Shown here: piece after piece, positions 55,303 through 64,000 of the stretch | Position numbering within the stretch: position 1 is the first letter of the stretch | Layout of the letters: each line of letters opens with the position of its first letter | Source: Crocinitomicaceae bacterium | Lineage (GTDB): Bacteria; Bacteroidota; Bacteroidia; Flavobacteriales_D; Crocinitomicaceae | DNA length: 64,000 bases | NCBI GenBank assembly: GCA_024643365.1 | Contig: JAHENC010000001.1 | Span: 124,001 to 188,000 of the forward strand | Reading direction: 5' to 3' | Notes under the pieces: generated by a model | Told to the model about the DNA's origin: nothing | The model's database searches: none | The model's input: the letters and a program-made list of their open reading frames with translations, nothing else | Position numbers and translations under genes: made by a program

Positions 55303-56361
55303 ATGAAAAAAATTTTACTGTTTATCACAAGTGTATTAACACTGAATGCAACTGCTCAAAATTGTTCTGAATTATTCATTTCTGAGTACGTAGAAGGATG
55401 GTCAAACAACAAAGCCTTAGAAATTTACAATCCAACTGCCAATCCGATCAATCTGAGTGGTTACTTTGTTTCACGCTATTCTAACGGTGCAACGACAGCA
55501 ACTGTTGCTAATTCCGTTCAATTATCAGGAACGATCGCTGCGCATGACGTATATGTTGCCGTTCTAGACAAACAAGATCCAAACGGAACAGGACAAGAAG
55601 CTCCTATTTGGGATTCTTTGCAAGCACGTGCAGATGGATTTTATTGTCCAATCTACAACACGTCAAACTCATTTTATTGGAATGGTAACGATGCCATTAT
55701 GTTGGCAAAAGGAACTTTGCCTTCATCAGCAACAACGTTAATCAATGCTACGAATGTACCAGGATTCGCCATTGTTGACCTTTTAGGAAAAATTGGAGAG
55801 AATCCCGCGAATGAAACGGGAACGTCATCTGGAAACGACGGAGCATGGTCAACACAGTTTCCTTACAGCACAGGATTAGGTGTATTGATTACGAAAGATC
55901 ATTCAATGATTCGCAAATCAACAATTGTTAAAGGATCTACAACAAATCCTTCGTTTTTTGACCCACTTTTAGATTACGATTCGATTCCACCAGTAATTGT
56001 TCGTTTAGATGCTAACGGAGATACCCTTTATGGAACAAGCGGAAATCCAATCCTAGATGGAAACTGGAGCTCACTTGGAACACACAACTGTTCATGTAAC
56101 CCTGCAGCAGTAAATGAAAATGAAGTGAGTTCATTAAGCGTATATCCTAACCCAAGCAACGGAATTGTAAATATCAAAAGCAACGGAAGTATTCGTAAAA
56201 TACAAGTTTTAAACTCACTTGGACAAACCATCTACACTCAAGCGAATATCGGTTCAAAACCAGTTATCTCTCTTGATTTAAGCGAATTCAGTGGTGTTTA
56301 CATCATTCGAATCACAGATCTTAACGGACAACAATTGATCCGTAAAATCATCTTAAGATAA
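55303..56361 (+). CDS. Secreted lamin-tail domain protein with T9SS sorting domain
   Basis: 352 residues. Signal peptide 1-18 (NATAQ) is followed by a lamin-tail domain (~20-165; LFISEYVEGWSNNKALEIYNPTA and INLSGYFVSRYSNG), a Trp/Asp-rich middle (WSTQFPYSTGLGVLITKDHSM) and a type A sorting domain (~275-352; SVYPNPSNGIVNIKSNG, LSEFSGVYIIRITD). Extracellular lamin-tail domains often go with secreted nucleases and phosphatases and may bind nucleic acid or a surface; that is an association, not proof. It opens the run of six plus-strand genes and lies 32 nt before the TonB receptor gene. The promoter upstream is not clear. Confidence 0.88.
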   Translation: MKKILLFITSVLTLNATAQNCSELFISEYVEGWSNNKALEIYNPTANPINLSGYFVSRYSNGATTATVANSVQLSGTIAAHDVYVAVLDKQDPNGTGQEAPIWDSLQARADGFYCPIYNTSNSFYWNGNDAIMLAKGTLPSSATTLINATNVPGFAIVDLLGKIGENPANETGTSSGNDGAWSTQFPYSTGLGVLITKDHSMIRKSTIVKGSTTNPSFFDPLLDYDSIPPVIVRLDANGDTLYGTSGNPILDGNWSSLGTHNCSCNPAAVNENEVSSLSVYPNPSNGIVNIKSNGSIRKIQVLNSLGQTIYTQANIGSKPVISLDLSEFSGVYIIRITDLNGQQLIRKIILR

Positions 56362-56393
56362 GTACGACAATTTATTGTCCTACTCGAAAAACG

Positions 56394-59141
56394 ATGAAAT
56401 ATTTTATTCTTATTCTGTTCGCATGCTTTACTGAATGGAGTTTCAGTCAGGCTACTGCTAAAATCACTGGTGAAGTCAGTGAAAATGCTACGAATCAACT
56501 TTTAAGTGGCGCAAAAATCACCCTTTACAACAATAAAGGTATAGTGATGAAAAGGGCCATGTCGAACTCGCAAGGGATTTACGAAATGACCGACGTGACC
56601 TACGGCGATTATTCCATTACGTTCAAAATGATGGGATTTGACTCAATGGTTCAGGAAATTCAAGTTTCTAAACCCATTTTGACTGTCAATTTTTTCATCG
56701 GAGCAAGTCAAGAATACCGCGAAATAAAAGTCATCGGTAATTTAGCAGGTTCACAAAATGTTCCCGTCGCGGTTACTAAAATACCTTTACAAAAAATTAC
56801 TGAAGAACTTGGCTCACGTGATTTGCCCATGTTGCTAAATGGAACCCCAGGAGTCTATGCCACACAACAAGGAGGTGGAGACGGAGATGCACGAATCAAT
56901 GTGCGTGGATTTGATCAACGCAATGTTGGTGTGATGATCGATGGTGTTCCTGTAAACGACATGGAAAATGGCGCTGTTTATTGGTCCAATTGGTTTGGAT
57001 TAGATGCTATTACAGCTCAAATGCAAGTGCAACGTGGACTCGGAGCAACTAAAATTGCCATGCCATCAATTGGTGGAACAATTAATATCATTACCCAGGG
57101 TGTTTCCAATAAACCAGGTGGGTCTTTCCGTCAGGAATATGGTACTGGAAATTTATTACGCTCTACCCTATCCTATAATACTGGAATGACGAAATCTGGT
57201 TGGGGATTAACTTTTTCCGCATCCTATAAACAAGCGGATGGTTGGGTATATGGAACTCCAAGTCAAGGTAAATTTGGGTACCTCAAGGTGTCAAAGAAAT
57301 TGGACAAACATCTAATGACTTTATCTGCTTTTGCTGCACCACAAGAACATGGTCAACGATCATACACACAAGCCATACAATATTTTGATGAGGCAACAGC
57401 TCGAGATCTTGGGGCGCCGATCGACACGAATATGATTTTCTCAAATATGGGTATTCGCTTCAATCAACATTGGGGATATCAAACAGATAGTAACGGAGAA
57501 AAACAAATCCTTAACGAACGACTTAATTTCTACTCTAAACCTCAGTTTACCTTAAAGGATTTTTGGACGGTCAATGATAAATTGTCCATATCAAACATTG
57601 CCTATGTTTCTGTTGGTCGCGGTGGTGGGACAAGCATATTCAATTCAAGTGCTTTACTTAGAGATTCGACTGGATTGATTAATTGGGATTTAGTCATCAA
57701 AGAAAATCAAGTTAATTCGCTTTTTGGCACTCCAAATACTGACCCTATTTATCATCCAACGGAGATTAAATCAAGTCAAATTTTGTATGCAAGTATCAAC
57801 AATCATTTTTGGGCAGGATACTTGAGTCAATTTAATTACACCTACTCTAAAAAATTAGAGTTTTCTGGTGGGATTGATTTTCGTTATTATCAAGGATCAC
57901 ATTATCAAGTGATCACTAATTTATTAGGGGGCGACTATTTTGTAAGTACGGCGGATAAAAACGATGCGGATCCAATGCAACGTGTAGGAGATAAAATTGC
58001 AAAAAATGCATTTAATGCAGATCGTGATGGAATTGTACAATGGACCGGAGCATTTGGACAAATGGAATATACCGGAAAGAAATTATCCTACTTTGTAAAT
58101 GTATCAGGAATTTTGAATGGGTATAAAGGAGTAGATCGTTTTCAAAAAAGAGTATTGGACTTGGGAGATACGGTTTTGAGAATTGGTGCGTTAGACACCA
58201 TTACTTATAATGGAGAGACGTATGATGCGAGTAATAAAAATCTTAAGTATTACGCTACAGATTGGAAATTCCTCCCTGGTTTTACCTTTAAATCTGGTTT
58301 GAGATATCAGGTGCAAAAAAATGCGACTGCTTACATCAATGTTGGATACCTAAATCGAACTCCACAATTCTCAAATGTCATTGATAACAACACCAATAGT
58401 TTCTTTGGAGAAATCGTCAATGAAAAGATTCTCTCTGCAGAGGGTGGTTATAATTATGCAAAAGAGAAGTTCGGATTCAATGTCAATGCGTATGCGACGA
58501 ATTGGAAAAATAAACCTTTTCCTTACGGAGTAGCAGTTCCTGATCCAAATGATCCAACAGAATTTATTCGCATTAACATTAATGGAATGGATGCTGTTCA
58601 CCTTGGAGGAGAATTTGATGCAGCTTTCAAGTTTTCTAAAAAACTTTCTGGTGACGTTATGGTATCCATTGGACAATGGTATTGGAATTCTTCTAAGACA
58701 GTATTTGTTCCACAATATGATTCACTCGAATTTAGTTTCGATGCAAAAGGTGTTCACGTAGGTGATGCCGCACAAACTGCAATGGCTGCCGCTTTAAGGT
58801 ACGAACCAATTAAAAATGGTTACATCAAGCTGCAACTGCAATATTTTGATCGCTATTATTCAAACTTTGATCCATTCACGCTTCAAGGAGTCAATGGTGG
58901 TCGAGATTCTTGGAAAATGCCATCATATGCTCTATTGAATGTATTTGCTGGATATAAAATTCCATTTAAAACATTCTCCTTACTAACAACAGCAACAATC
59001 ACAAACGCCTTAAATACCAAGTATATTTCAGATGCAACGAATAACGCAAATGATATCTACAACACCTTCGATGCTCAGTCAGCCAGCGTCATGTTTGGAG
59101 GTGGATTTCGCTTTAATGTTTCACTCGCAATTCAATTTTAA
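56394..59141 (+). CDS. TonB-dependent receptor with carboxypeptidase-regulatory-like N-terminal domain
   Basis: 915 residues. Signal peptide 1-19 (WSFSQ), a carboxypeptidase-D regulatory-like Ig domain (~20-110; AKITGEVSE to GDYSITFKMMG), a plug (~125-230; DLPMLLNGTPGVYAT, RINVRGFDQRNVGVMIDGVPVND, GGTINIITQG) and a 22-stranded barrel to the C-terminal Phe (NVSLAIQF). It takes up a substrate across the outer membrane using TonB-ExbBD energy. There is no SusD gene. It is followed 2 nt later by a secreted nuclease and, four genes on, by a DUF4249 lipoprotein, which often accompanies this receptor type. Substrate is not readable from the barrel; the neighbours suggest nucleotides or oligonucleotides. 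Confidence 0.93.
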   Translation: MKYFILILFACFTEWSFSQATAKITGEVSENATNQLLSGAKITLYNNKGIVMKRAMSNSQGIYEMTDVTYGDYSITFKMMGFDSMVQEIQVSKPILTVNFFIGASQEYREIKVIGNLAGSQNVPVAVTKIPLQKITEELGSRDLPMLLNGTPGVYATQQGGGDGDARINVRGFDQRNVGVMIDGVPVNDMENGAVYWSNWFGLDAITAQMQVQRGLGATKIAMPSIGGTINIITQGVSNKPGGSFRQEYGTGNLLRSTLSYNTGMTKSGWGLTFSASYKQADGWVYGTPSQGKFGYLKVSKKLDKHLMTLSAFAAPQEHGQRSYTQAIQYFDEATARDLGAPIDTNMIFSNMGIRFNQHWGYQTDSNGEKQILNERLNFYSKPQFTLKDFWTVNDKLSISNIAYVSVGRGGGTSIFNSSALLRDSTGLINWDLVIKENQVNSLFGTPNTDPIYHPTEIKSSQILYASINNHFWAGYLSQFNYTYSKKLEFSGGIDFRYYQGSHYQVITNLLGGDYFVSTADKNDADPMQRVGDKIAKNAFNADRDGIVQWTGAFGQMEYTGKKLSYFVNVSGILNGYKGVDRFQKRVLDLGDTVLRIGALDTITYNGETYDASNKNLKYYATDWKFLPGFTFKSGLRYQVQKNATAYINVGYLNRTPQFSNVIDNNTNSFFGEIVNEKILSAEGGYNYAKEKFGFNVNAYATNWKNKPFPYGVAVPDPNDPTEFIRININGMDAVHLGGEFDAAFKFSKKLSGDVMVSIGQWYWNSSKTVFVPQYDSLEFSFDAKGVHVGDAAQTAMAAALRYEPIKNGYIKLQLQYFDRYYSNFDPFTLQGVNGGRDSWKMPSYALLNVFAGYKIPFKTFSLLTTATITNALNTKYISDATNNANDIYNTFDAQSASVMFGGGFRFNVSLAIQF

Positions 59142-59143
59142 TT

Positions 59144-61408
59144 ATGACAAAAGGAATACTTAGTTTTTTCGCTTTATTCACTGTTCTCAGTTTAAAAGCT
59201 CAAACCATTTCTCAAGTTCGAAACTTAGGAATCGGTCAAACAGTTACCGTTACTGGTGTAGTAACGAATGGTAGTGAACTTGGTAGTATCCGCTACTTGC
59301 AAGATGGAACGGCTGGAATCGCTTGTTACGGAAGTTCTTTATCTTCGGTTCAACGTGGAGATTCAATTACCGCTACTGGGGTATTATTTGACTTCAGTGG
59401 TTTACTCGAACTTTCTCCTACGAATAGCTTTATCAATCATGGTCCAGCAGTACTACCTTTAGCCCAAACAATTCCCTTCACAAGTGGAACGGAATCTTTG
59501 GAAGCGCAATTGGTGCGTTTTGACAACGTAACTTTTGTTCAAACTGGAAACTTTGCCACTGGAAATAGTACGGTTCAAGTTTCAAATGGAACAAGCACGT
59601 TCGATGTTCGTGTAAACGGTTCAACAAACATTGACGGGACAGCCATTCCAACGGGACCCATTTCCATTGTTGGTCTGCTCGGACAATTCAACGCGAATTA
59701 CCAAATTATACCAAGAAATTTATTGGACATTTTCCCATACGTTGCGCCGGCAAGAGAGATTAACGTGAAAGTAAACGGTTCAACTGTGCTTAATAACGAT
59801 ACGTATATCGTAGGAACCACTGCTGCTACGAATGTGATAATTGAAAATACAGGGGTTTCAGCCTTGACACTTTCAGGTGTAACATTTACAGGTGCAAACG
59901 CCTCTGAATTCGGAATTAACTTAACAACTGGAACAGTTGCGGGATTGGGAAGTAATAGTTACTCATTGACATTCACTCCAACAGGTACAGGTACACGCAC
60001 AGCGACCATTTCCATTGCCAACAATGACAGTGATGAGAATCCATACATCATCAACTTGTACGCAATTGGTACAAATAACCTTGCAACAGAACCAACTTCT
60101 AATCCATCGAATTTAACCTTCCCTTTAATAAAAGCGTATACAATCGCGGGACAATACACAGCAGGAACCAATGCTGAAAATTACCTTGTTCTTTGGAAAA
60201 ATGGATCTGTAGTTACAGGAATACCAACAGATGGAACTAGCTACAAAAGAGGAGACGTTATTGGAGATGCACGTGTGGCATATATCGGAAGTGGAACGGG
60301 ATTCACACCACGTGGAATCATTGCCAATCAAAACTACCATTTTGTTGTTTACGCATTCAATGGTCCTGCTGGATTTGAAAATTACAAAACAACTTCTCCT
60401 GCCATCGGAAACGTTACAAGTCAAGGAGAACAAATCGGAAACTATTATGCTGGAATCACTTCTGGTTCAACTACGTTTTTAAGTGACTTAAGTGCATTGA
60501 TTAATCCTCACACAGTTGTTTCTTATTTCAATTACAAAACAACAGTGATGAATCAATTCGAGATTCGCGATACAACGAACGGACAATCTTTCGTGACCTG
60601 TGTCTATTCAGGTGAACGCAAAGTATTTGATGAACCATTTGACTGGTCAGCTCAAGGATATTCTCGTGAGCACTCATATTGTCACTCTTGGATGCCTACA
60701 TTCCCTTGTGATAATCCTGAGCAACCAGAATACAGTGACCAACACAACTTATGGCCTACAAACTTGCAACAAGCAAATACGCCAAGAAGTAATCTTCCAT
60801 TAATGGACATCGATGGAAATGTGGTATTTACTTACTTAGAAGGAAGAGTCGGATATAGCGGAAATCAGTTGGTTTACGAGCCTCGTGCAGCACAAAAAGG
60901 AAATGCGGCGCGTTCTATCTTTTACATGGCAACAGCTTACAACGGTCAAGGTGGAAACAACTGGCAAATACCAACAAACCAGAGTCAAGAGTCTTTGAAA
61001 ACATGGCACTTTAATGACCTCCCTGATAATTACGAAATCGCTAGAAATGAATTTATCTTCAGCAAACAAGCAAATAGAAATCCATATGTTGACTCTGTAA
61101 ATTTCGCTTGTCACGTTAACTTTGCAAACATGTCTTATTTAGTTTGTGACGCTGGAATCGATGAGAAATTAGCTGCTAATTTCACCGTTTTCCCAGTTCC
61201 AACCTCCAATAAATTATTTGCTCAGGTGAATGGATTAGACATTGTTGAATACACCATCACGGATATGCAAGGCAGAGTAATTAAATCGTCTTCTAATATT
61301 CAAGTTCCCGTTTTAGAATTGGGGACAACTGAATTCAAATCTGGAATGTACCTACTACAAGTTGGGACAACATTCGGTCAAGTTCAACGTGAATTTATCG
61401 TCGAGTGA
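59144..61408 (+). CDS. T9SS-secreted endonuclease I (EndA/NucM family) with OB-fold and ASH domains
   Basis: 754 residues. Signal peptide 1-19 (LKAQ); OB-fold/DUF5689-like region (~20-200; GQTVTVTGVVTNG, GIACYGSSLSS); ASH/HYDIN-like Ig module (~205-310; REINVKVNGSTVL, FTGANASEFGI); FN3-like piece (~315-430). The nuclease domain (~430-660) has REHSYCHSWMPT (~507), SDQHNLWPTN (~531) and GNAARSIFYMATAY, matching the His-Me/beta-beta-alpha endonuclease I signature. A type A sorting domain (~675-754) ends it. It should cut DNA, and perhaps RNA, outside the cell. It lies 2 nt after the TonB receptor and overlaps the next gene by 4 nt, so all are cotranscribed. Confidence 0.94.
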   Translation: MTKGILSFFALFTVLSLKAQTISQVRNLGIGQTVTVTGVVTNGSELGSIRYLQDGTAGIACYGSSLSSVQRGDSITATGVLFDFSGLLELSPTNSFINHGPAVLPLAQTIPFTSGTESLEAQLVRFDNVTFVQTGNFATGNSTVQVSNGTSTFDVRVNGSTNIDGTAIPTGPISIVGLLGQFNANYQIIPRNLLDIFPYVAPAREINVKVNGSTVLNNDTYIVGTTAATNVIIENTGVSALTLSGVTFTGANASEFGINLTTGTVAGLGSNSYSLTFTPTGTGTRTATISIANNDSDENPYIINLYAIGTNNLATEPTSNPSNLTFPLIKAYTIAGQYTAGTNAENYLVLWKNGSVVTGIPTDGTSYKRGDVIGDARVAYIGSGTGFTPRGIIANQNYHFVVYAFNGPAGFENYKTTSPAIGNVTSQGEQIGNYYAGITSGSTTFLSDLSALINPHTVVSYFNYKTTVMNQFEIRDTTNGQSFVTCVYSGERKVFDEPFDWSAQGYSREHSYCHSWMPTFPCDNPEQPEYSDQHNLWPTNLQQANTPRSNLPLMDIDGNVVFTYLEGRVGYSGNQLVYEPRAAQKGNAARSIFYMATAYNGQGGNNWQIPTNQSQESLKTWHFNDLPDNYEIARNEFIFSKQANRNPYVDSVNFACHVNFANMSYLVCDAGIDEKLAANFTVFPVPTSNKLFAQVNGLDIVEYTITDMQGRVIKSSSNIQVPVLELGTTEFKSGMYLLQVGTTFGQVQREFIVE

Positions 61409-62115
61409 TCCGAAGAAACAGCATACTTTTTTTGATTGGAGCAAGCCTTGTGGCTTGCTCTTCTCATTTGGTCGTATTACCTTCAAGTGGAAAAACGGCC
61501 ATTCTTGAAAAGAATCGAGAGCAAACGGTCATCAAAGAAGCTATTCAACCCTATAAAGACTCCGTTGAAAAAGTCATGAGTACTGTAGTGGCAATAGCCC
61601 CAATAGATTTTGAAAGCGGAAGGCCAAATAGCCTACTTGGAAATTGGACCGCTGACGCATTATTTGCAAATCAAACTCGGACAGTACGCATGAGTGAGCC
61701 TGTTTTCTGCTTACTAAGTATCGGTGGACTAAGGTCTTCCATCGGAAAAGGGAACGTGACGCGGGGGGATATCTTTCGACTAATGCCCTTTGACAACCAA
61801 GTCGTGTGGATACGTATGCCTATTGCAAGTTTAACAAAAATTGAAAATTATCTGAATCAATCTGGTGGTGAGCCAATTTCAAATGCACAGCTCATTCAAG
61901 GAAAACTCGTACTTAACGGAATTCAAGAAAACACCACACATTTTTGGGTGATAACGAGTGATTACTTAGCAAACGGTGGAGACCGCATGGACTTTTTTCT
62001 CGACGCTATAGACCGACAACAAAAACCTCAATTATTACGAGATATTTTTATGTCAGAATGTCAACTTCAGGGAGAACTCATTGCTTCTCCTGAAAAACGG
62101 ATCCAACTAAAATGA
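61405..62115 (+). CDS. 5'-nucleotidase C-terminal (substrate-binding) domain lipoprotein
   Basis: 236 residues starting at GTG, which overlaps the endonuclease stop (GTGA). A lipobox ends LVAC with Cys18, so it should be a lipoprotein. The mature part matches the C-terminal domain of UshA/CD73-type 5'-nucleotidases: LGNWTADALFANQ, IGGLRSSIGKGNVTRGDIFRLMPFDNQVV, and DYLANGGDRMDFF in place of the usual GGDGY loop. In full-length enzymes this domain binds the base. Here it is alone; the catalytic domain is the next gene (4-nt overlap). The two should form one enzyme, with the domain order reversed in the operon. IGGLR replaces the common NGGxR. Confidence 0.88.
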   Translation: MIRRNSILFLIGASLVACSSHLVVLPSSGKTAILEKNREQTVIKEAIQPYKDSVEKVMSTVVAIAPIDFESGRPNSLLGNWTADALFANQTRTVRMSEPVFCLLSIGGLRSSIGKGNVTRGDIFRLMPFDNQVVWIRMPIASLTKIENYLNQSGGEPISNAQLIQGKLVLNGIQENTTHFWVITSDYLANGGDRMDFFLDAIDRQQKPQLLRDIFMSECQLQGELIASPEKRIQLK

Positions 62116-63014
62116 AAAGACGCAGTTTCTTAAAAACAAGTATTCTCGGTTCTAGTGCGTTTGTACTGCTTTCTTCTTTTCGTTTGAATCGATCTTTTCA
62201 TGCATTGAAAGAAAAGAAGTTGGTCATTTTGCACACGAACGATACGCATTCGCAAATTGAACCATTCCCTGCAAATCATCCCAAATATGCCAACAAAGGT
62301 GGCGTGGCTAAACGTGCACAATTAATCGAGGAAATACGCCAACAAGAGGAACATGTTCTTCTGCTAGATTCCGGAGATATTTTCCAAGGCACACCCTACT
62401 TCAACATCTTCCATGGTGAATTGGAAATGAAACTCATGAGCGCCATGAAGTATGACGCAGCAACGATGGGGAATCATGATTTCGACATCGGTTTAGATGG
62501 TTTTTTGAAAGCAAAACAATTTGCCAATTTTCCATTTTTGTGTGCGAATTACGATTTTTCTGAAACATCTTTAAAAAATCAAACCAAGGCCTATCATATT
62601 TTTCGTAAAGCGGGATTGAAAATTGGTGTTTTTGGCATTGGAATCAAATTGGAAGGATTGGTTCCATACGATAAATTTGGAAAAACAAAATACCTTGATC
62701 CAATTGCTGTTGCTAATCAGACAGCAAAAGAACTGTATGGAAAAGGCTGTGATTTCATCATTTGTTTATCACACTTAGGTTATAGCTATTTAGAGTCAAC
62801 TAAACCTAGTGATGTCAAATTAGCAGCGGAAAACGAGCACATCGATTTAATTCTTGGGGGACATACCCACACGTTTATGGATGCACCGGCGACTTTTGAA
62901 AATAAAGGCGGAAAGAAAACGGTTGTCCATCAGGTTGGATTTGGCGGAATCTATTTAGGACGCATTGACATCAGCTCGACTCATGTTTCTTGCCGCAAAC
63001 AGAGCATCGAATAA
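62112..63014 (+). CDS. 5'-nucleotidase N-terminal catalytic domain (metallophosphoesterase)
   Basis: 300 residues. The N-terminus MKRRSFLKTSILGSSAF carries a twin-arginine motif (RRSFLK), so folded export by Tat is likely. The di-metal centre is complete: ILHTNDTHSQIEP (Asp, His), LLDSGDIFQGT (Asp), MGNHDFDIG (Asn, His), CLSHLGYS (His) and LGGHTHTFM (His-x-His). It ends where an UshA-type protein would pass into its C-terminal domain, which is encoded by the gene just upstream (ATGA overlap). The likely reaction is release of phosphate from nucleotides or 2',3'-cyclic nucleotides in the periplasm or at the membrane. Substrate details remain open. Confidence 0.92.
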   Translation: MKRRSFLKTSILGSSAFVLLSSFRLNRSFHALKEKKLVILHTNDTHSQIEPFPANHPKYANKGGVAKRAQLIEEIRQQEEHVLLLDSGDIFQGTPYFNIFHGELEMKLMSAMKYDAATMGNHDFDIGLDGFLKAKQFANFPFLCANYDFSETSLKNQTKAYHIFRKAGLKIGVFGIGIKLEGLVPYDKFGKTKYLDPIAVANQTAKELYGKGCDFIICLSHLGYSYLESTKPSDVKLAAENEHIDLILGGHTHTFMDAPATFENKGGKKTVVHQVGFGGIYLGRIDISSTHVSCRKQSIE

Positions 63015-63031
63015 TCACCTATCTTTAACCT

Positions 63032-63967
63032 ATGAAAGTTTGGACGGCCTTCTTGTTAATAGCTTTCTTTTCCTGTACCAAGGAAGTAAACATTGACATC
63101 CCCAATTATCAAAACCAATTAGTGGTTGATGGAATCATTGAAACTGGAGGGAATCCAATTGTACTACTTTCCCAAAGTGCTAACATTTATGAAACCAGTG
63201 ATCTTGCCGCGTATCTTTCTCGTTTTGTTTATGACGCACAGCTAAACGTAATATCGGGAAACGACACTTTTCCATTATCCCTGTTTACTATATCCGAACT
63301 TCCGATTGACAGCCAAAAAAAGGTAGCTGAAATGCTTCGTTTAGATTGGAATGAAGCCTTACTTCTTCCGATAAAAGTCTATAGTTCCAACGACTTGATT
63401 GCTCAGGCTAACATTTCCTACACCTTGGAAATCAAACATCTAGGGAAATCATTCAAAGGTACTACTCATTTACCCAATCCCACTCCACTAGATTCGATTT
63501 ACTGGAAACCTGAATCGGGAAATGTACAATATGGTTACTCTTGGGCGCGTTTAAGCGATCCGGCCAATCAATTTGATGGCTATAAATGGGAAGTAAAGCG
63601 CATAAACCTCACAGCGAATGGCGATGAATTGGATAACATCTACAAGCGTGGATATGGTGGATTCTTTTCTGATCAGTTTTTTGATGGTCAAACCATTGAG
63701 TTTTATTACGAGAATCCCTTGAAACGAAAGGACACAACTCATTTAAAGGAATTCAAAAGAATGTACCGTATTGGAGATACCGTGGTCGTGAAATTTTCAA
63801 AAATGGATCAACAGGTATTTTCGTTTTACGATAAAAAATATGCGCAACTGAATTCCGCATCAAGTCCATTTTCAACGCCAATTAACGTGCCTTCAAACAT
63901 ACCAGGATTACTCGGTGTCTGGGCAGGATTCTCTCCATGTTATGATACGCTATATTGCGTGGAATAA
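63032..63967 (+). CDS. DUF4249 lipoprotein
   Basis: 311 residues. Signal with lipobox FFSC (Cys15), followed by the DUF4249 opening KEVNIDIPNYQNQLVVDGIIE and NPIVLLSQS, then YTLEIKHLGKSFKGTTHLPNP. DUF4249 lipoproteins usually sit beside a TonB-dependent receptor with a carboxypeptidase-like N-terminus and are thought to be its surface or periplasmic partner; here three genes lie between them. The gene starts 17 nt after the metallophosphoesterase, so I place it in the same operon; a weak -7-like TATCTTTA in the gap could add a separate transcript. The frame closes at 63967, 33 nt before the window end, which holds no further gene start I can support. Confidence 0.87.
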   Translation: MKVWTAFLLIAFFSCTKEVNIDIPNYQNQLVVDGIIETGGNPIVLLSQSANIYETSDLAAYLSRFVYDAQLNVISGNDTFPLSLFTISELPIDSQKKVAEMLRLDWNEALLLPIKVYSSNDLIAQANISYTLEIKHLGKSFKGTTHLPNPTPLDSIYWKPESGNVQYGYSWARLSDPANQFDGYKWEVKRINLTANGDELDNIYKRGYGGFFSDQFFDGQTIEFYYENPLKRKDTTHLKEFKRMYRIGDTVVVKFSKMDQQVFSFYDKKYAQLNSASSPFSTPINVPSNIPGLLGVWAGFSPCYDTLYCVE

Positions 63968-64000
63968 AAAAATCAAATTTCCCGAACAATCATATGATAA

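Noticed and set aside
56362-56393. Short inverted repeat GACAAT-TT-ATTGTC between the lamin-tail and TonB-receptor genes as a terminator.
   Set aside because: Six-bp AT-rich arms with a 2-nt loop and no T run; it would not stop transcription.

Overview
The window looks like a chromosome segment of a member of the Bacteroidota, most likely order Flavobacteriales (Crocinitomicaceae/Fluviicola-like; the family level is a guess). Seven predicted secreted proteins end in type IX secretion (T9SS) sorting domains: four of type A and three of the 'gliding motility-associated' type B. Other clade markers are a bacillithiol gene (bshA), a TonB-dependent receptor with a carboxypeptidase-regulatory N-terminus, a DUF4249 lipoprotein, and several -7 boxes of the Bacteroidota form TAnnTTTG. 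Base composition is AT-rich throughout and nothing marks a recent foreign island. I see no tRNA, rRNA, CRISPR array, prophage or intact insertion sequence.

Layout. 1-3.8 kb: the tail of a T9SS protein, a strong terminator, and a secreted lamin-tail/CotH-kinase-like protein. 3.8-7.2 kb (minus): a tight operon of a small outer-membrane-type protein, bshA, elbB and meaB. 7.3-8.4 kb: folD and an S4 RNA-binding protein. 8.4-13.6 kb (minus): a giant SBBP/PKD surface protein and an M42 aminopeptidase. 13.7-17.1 kb: an FMN-dependent nitronate-monooxygenase-like enzyme plus an active/inactive pair of M16 peptidases. 17.2-21.4 kb: a large gliding-type surface protein and a GT9 glycosyltransferase. 21.5-24.5 kb (minus): a surface protein with six tandem repeats of about 69 residues. 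24.5-32.6 kb (minus): tamB, a biotin carboxylase, sucC and a DUF1569 protein. 32.6-36.2 kb: tsaD, a stand-alone DsbD-N-like protein and a full DsbD. 36.2-39.7 kb (minus): two overlapping exported proteins of unknown function. 39.8-41.6 kb: topB. 41.6-44.5 kb (minus): arginase and argS. 44.6-47.9 kb: a small secreted protein and ftsK. 47.9-50.2 kb (minus): a patatin/beta-barrel protein. 50.2-51.4 kb: a THUMP-type rRNA methyltransferase. 51.5-55.1 kb (minus): citrate synthase and a DPP IV-type peptidase. 55.3-64.0 kb: a six-gene run of a lamin-tail protein, a TonB receptor, a secreted endonuclease I, two halves of a 5'-nucleotidase and a DUF4249 lipoprotein.

How the genes work together. Housekeeping genes (folD, tsaD, sucC, gltA, argS, topB, ftsK) alternate with envelope and surface genes. 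The most coherent accessory unit is the last one. A T9SS-exported nuclease, a TonB-dependent outer-membrane transporter and a phosphomonoesterase split over two genes are packed with gaps of 2, -4, -4 and 17 nt. I read it as a candidate system for using extracellular DNA or nucleotides as a phosphate or nucleoside source, in the style of a polysaccharide utilisation locus but for nucleic acid. The least understood unit is the overlapping pair at 36.2-39.7 kb. Start sites were moved from the ORF track where an ATG, a signal peptide or a promoter box argued for it (7204, 32605, 44458, 44586, 45325, 50192, 50233).
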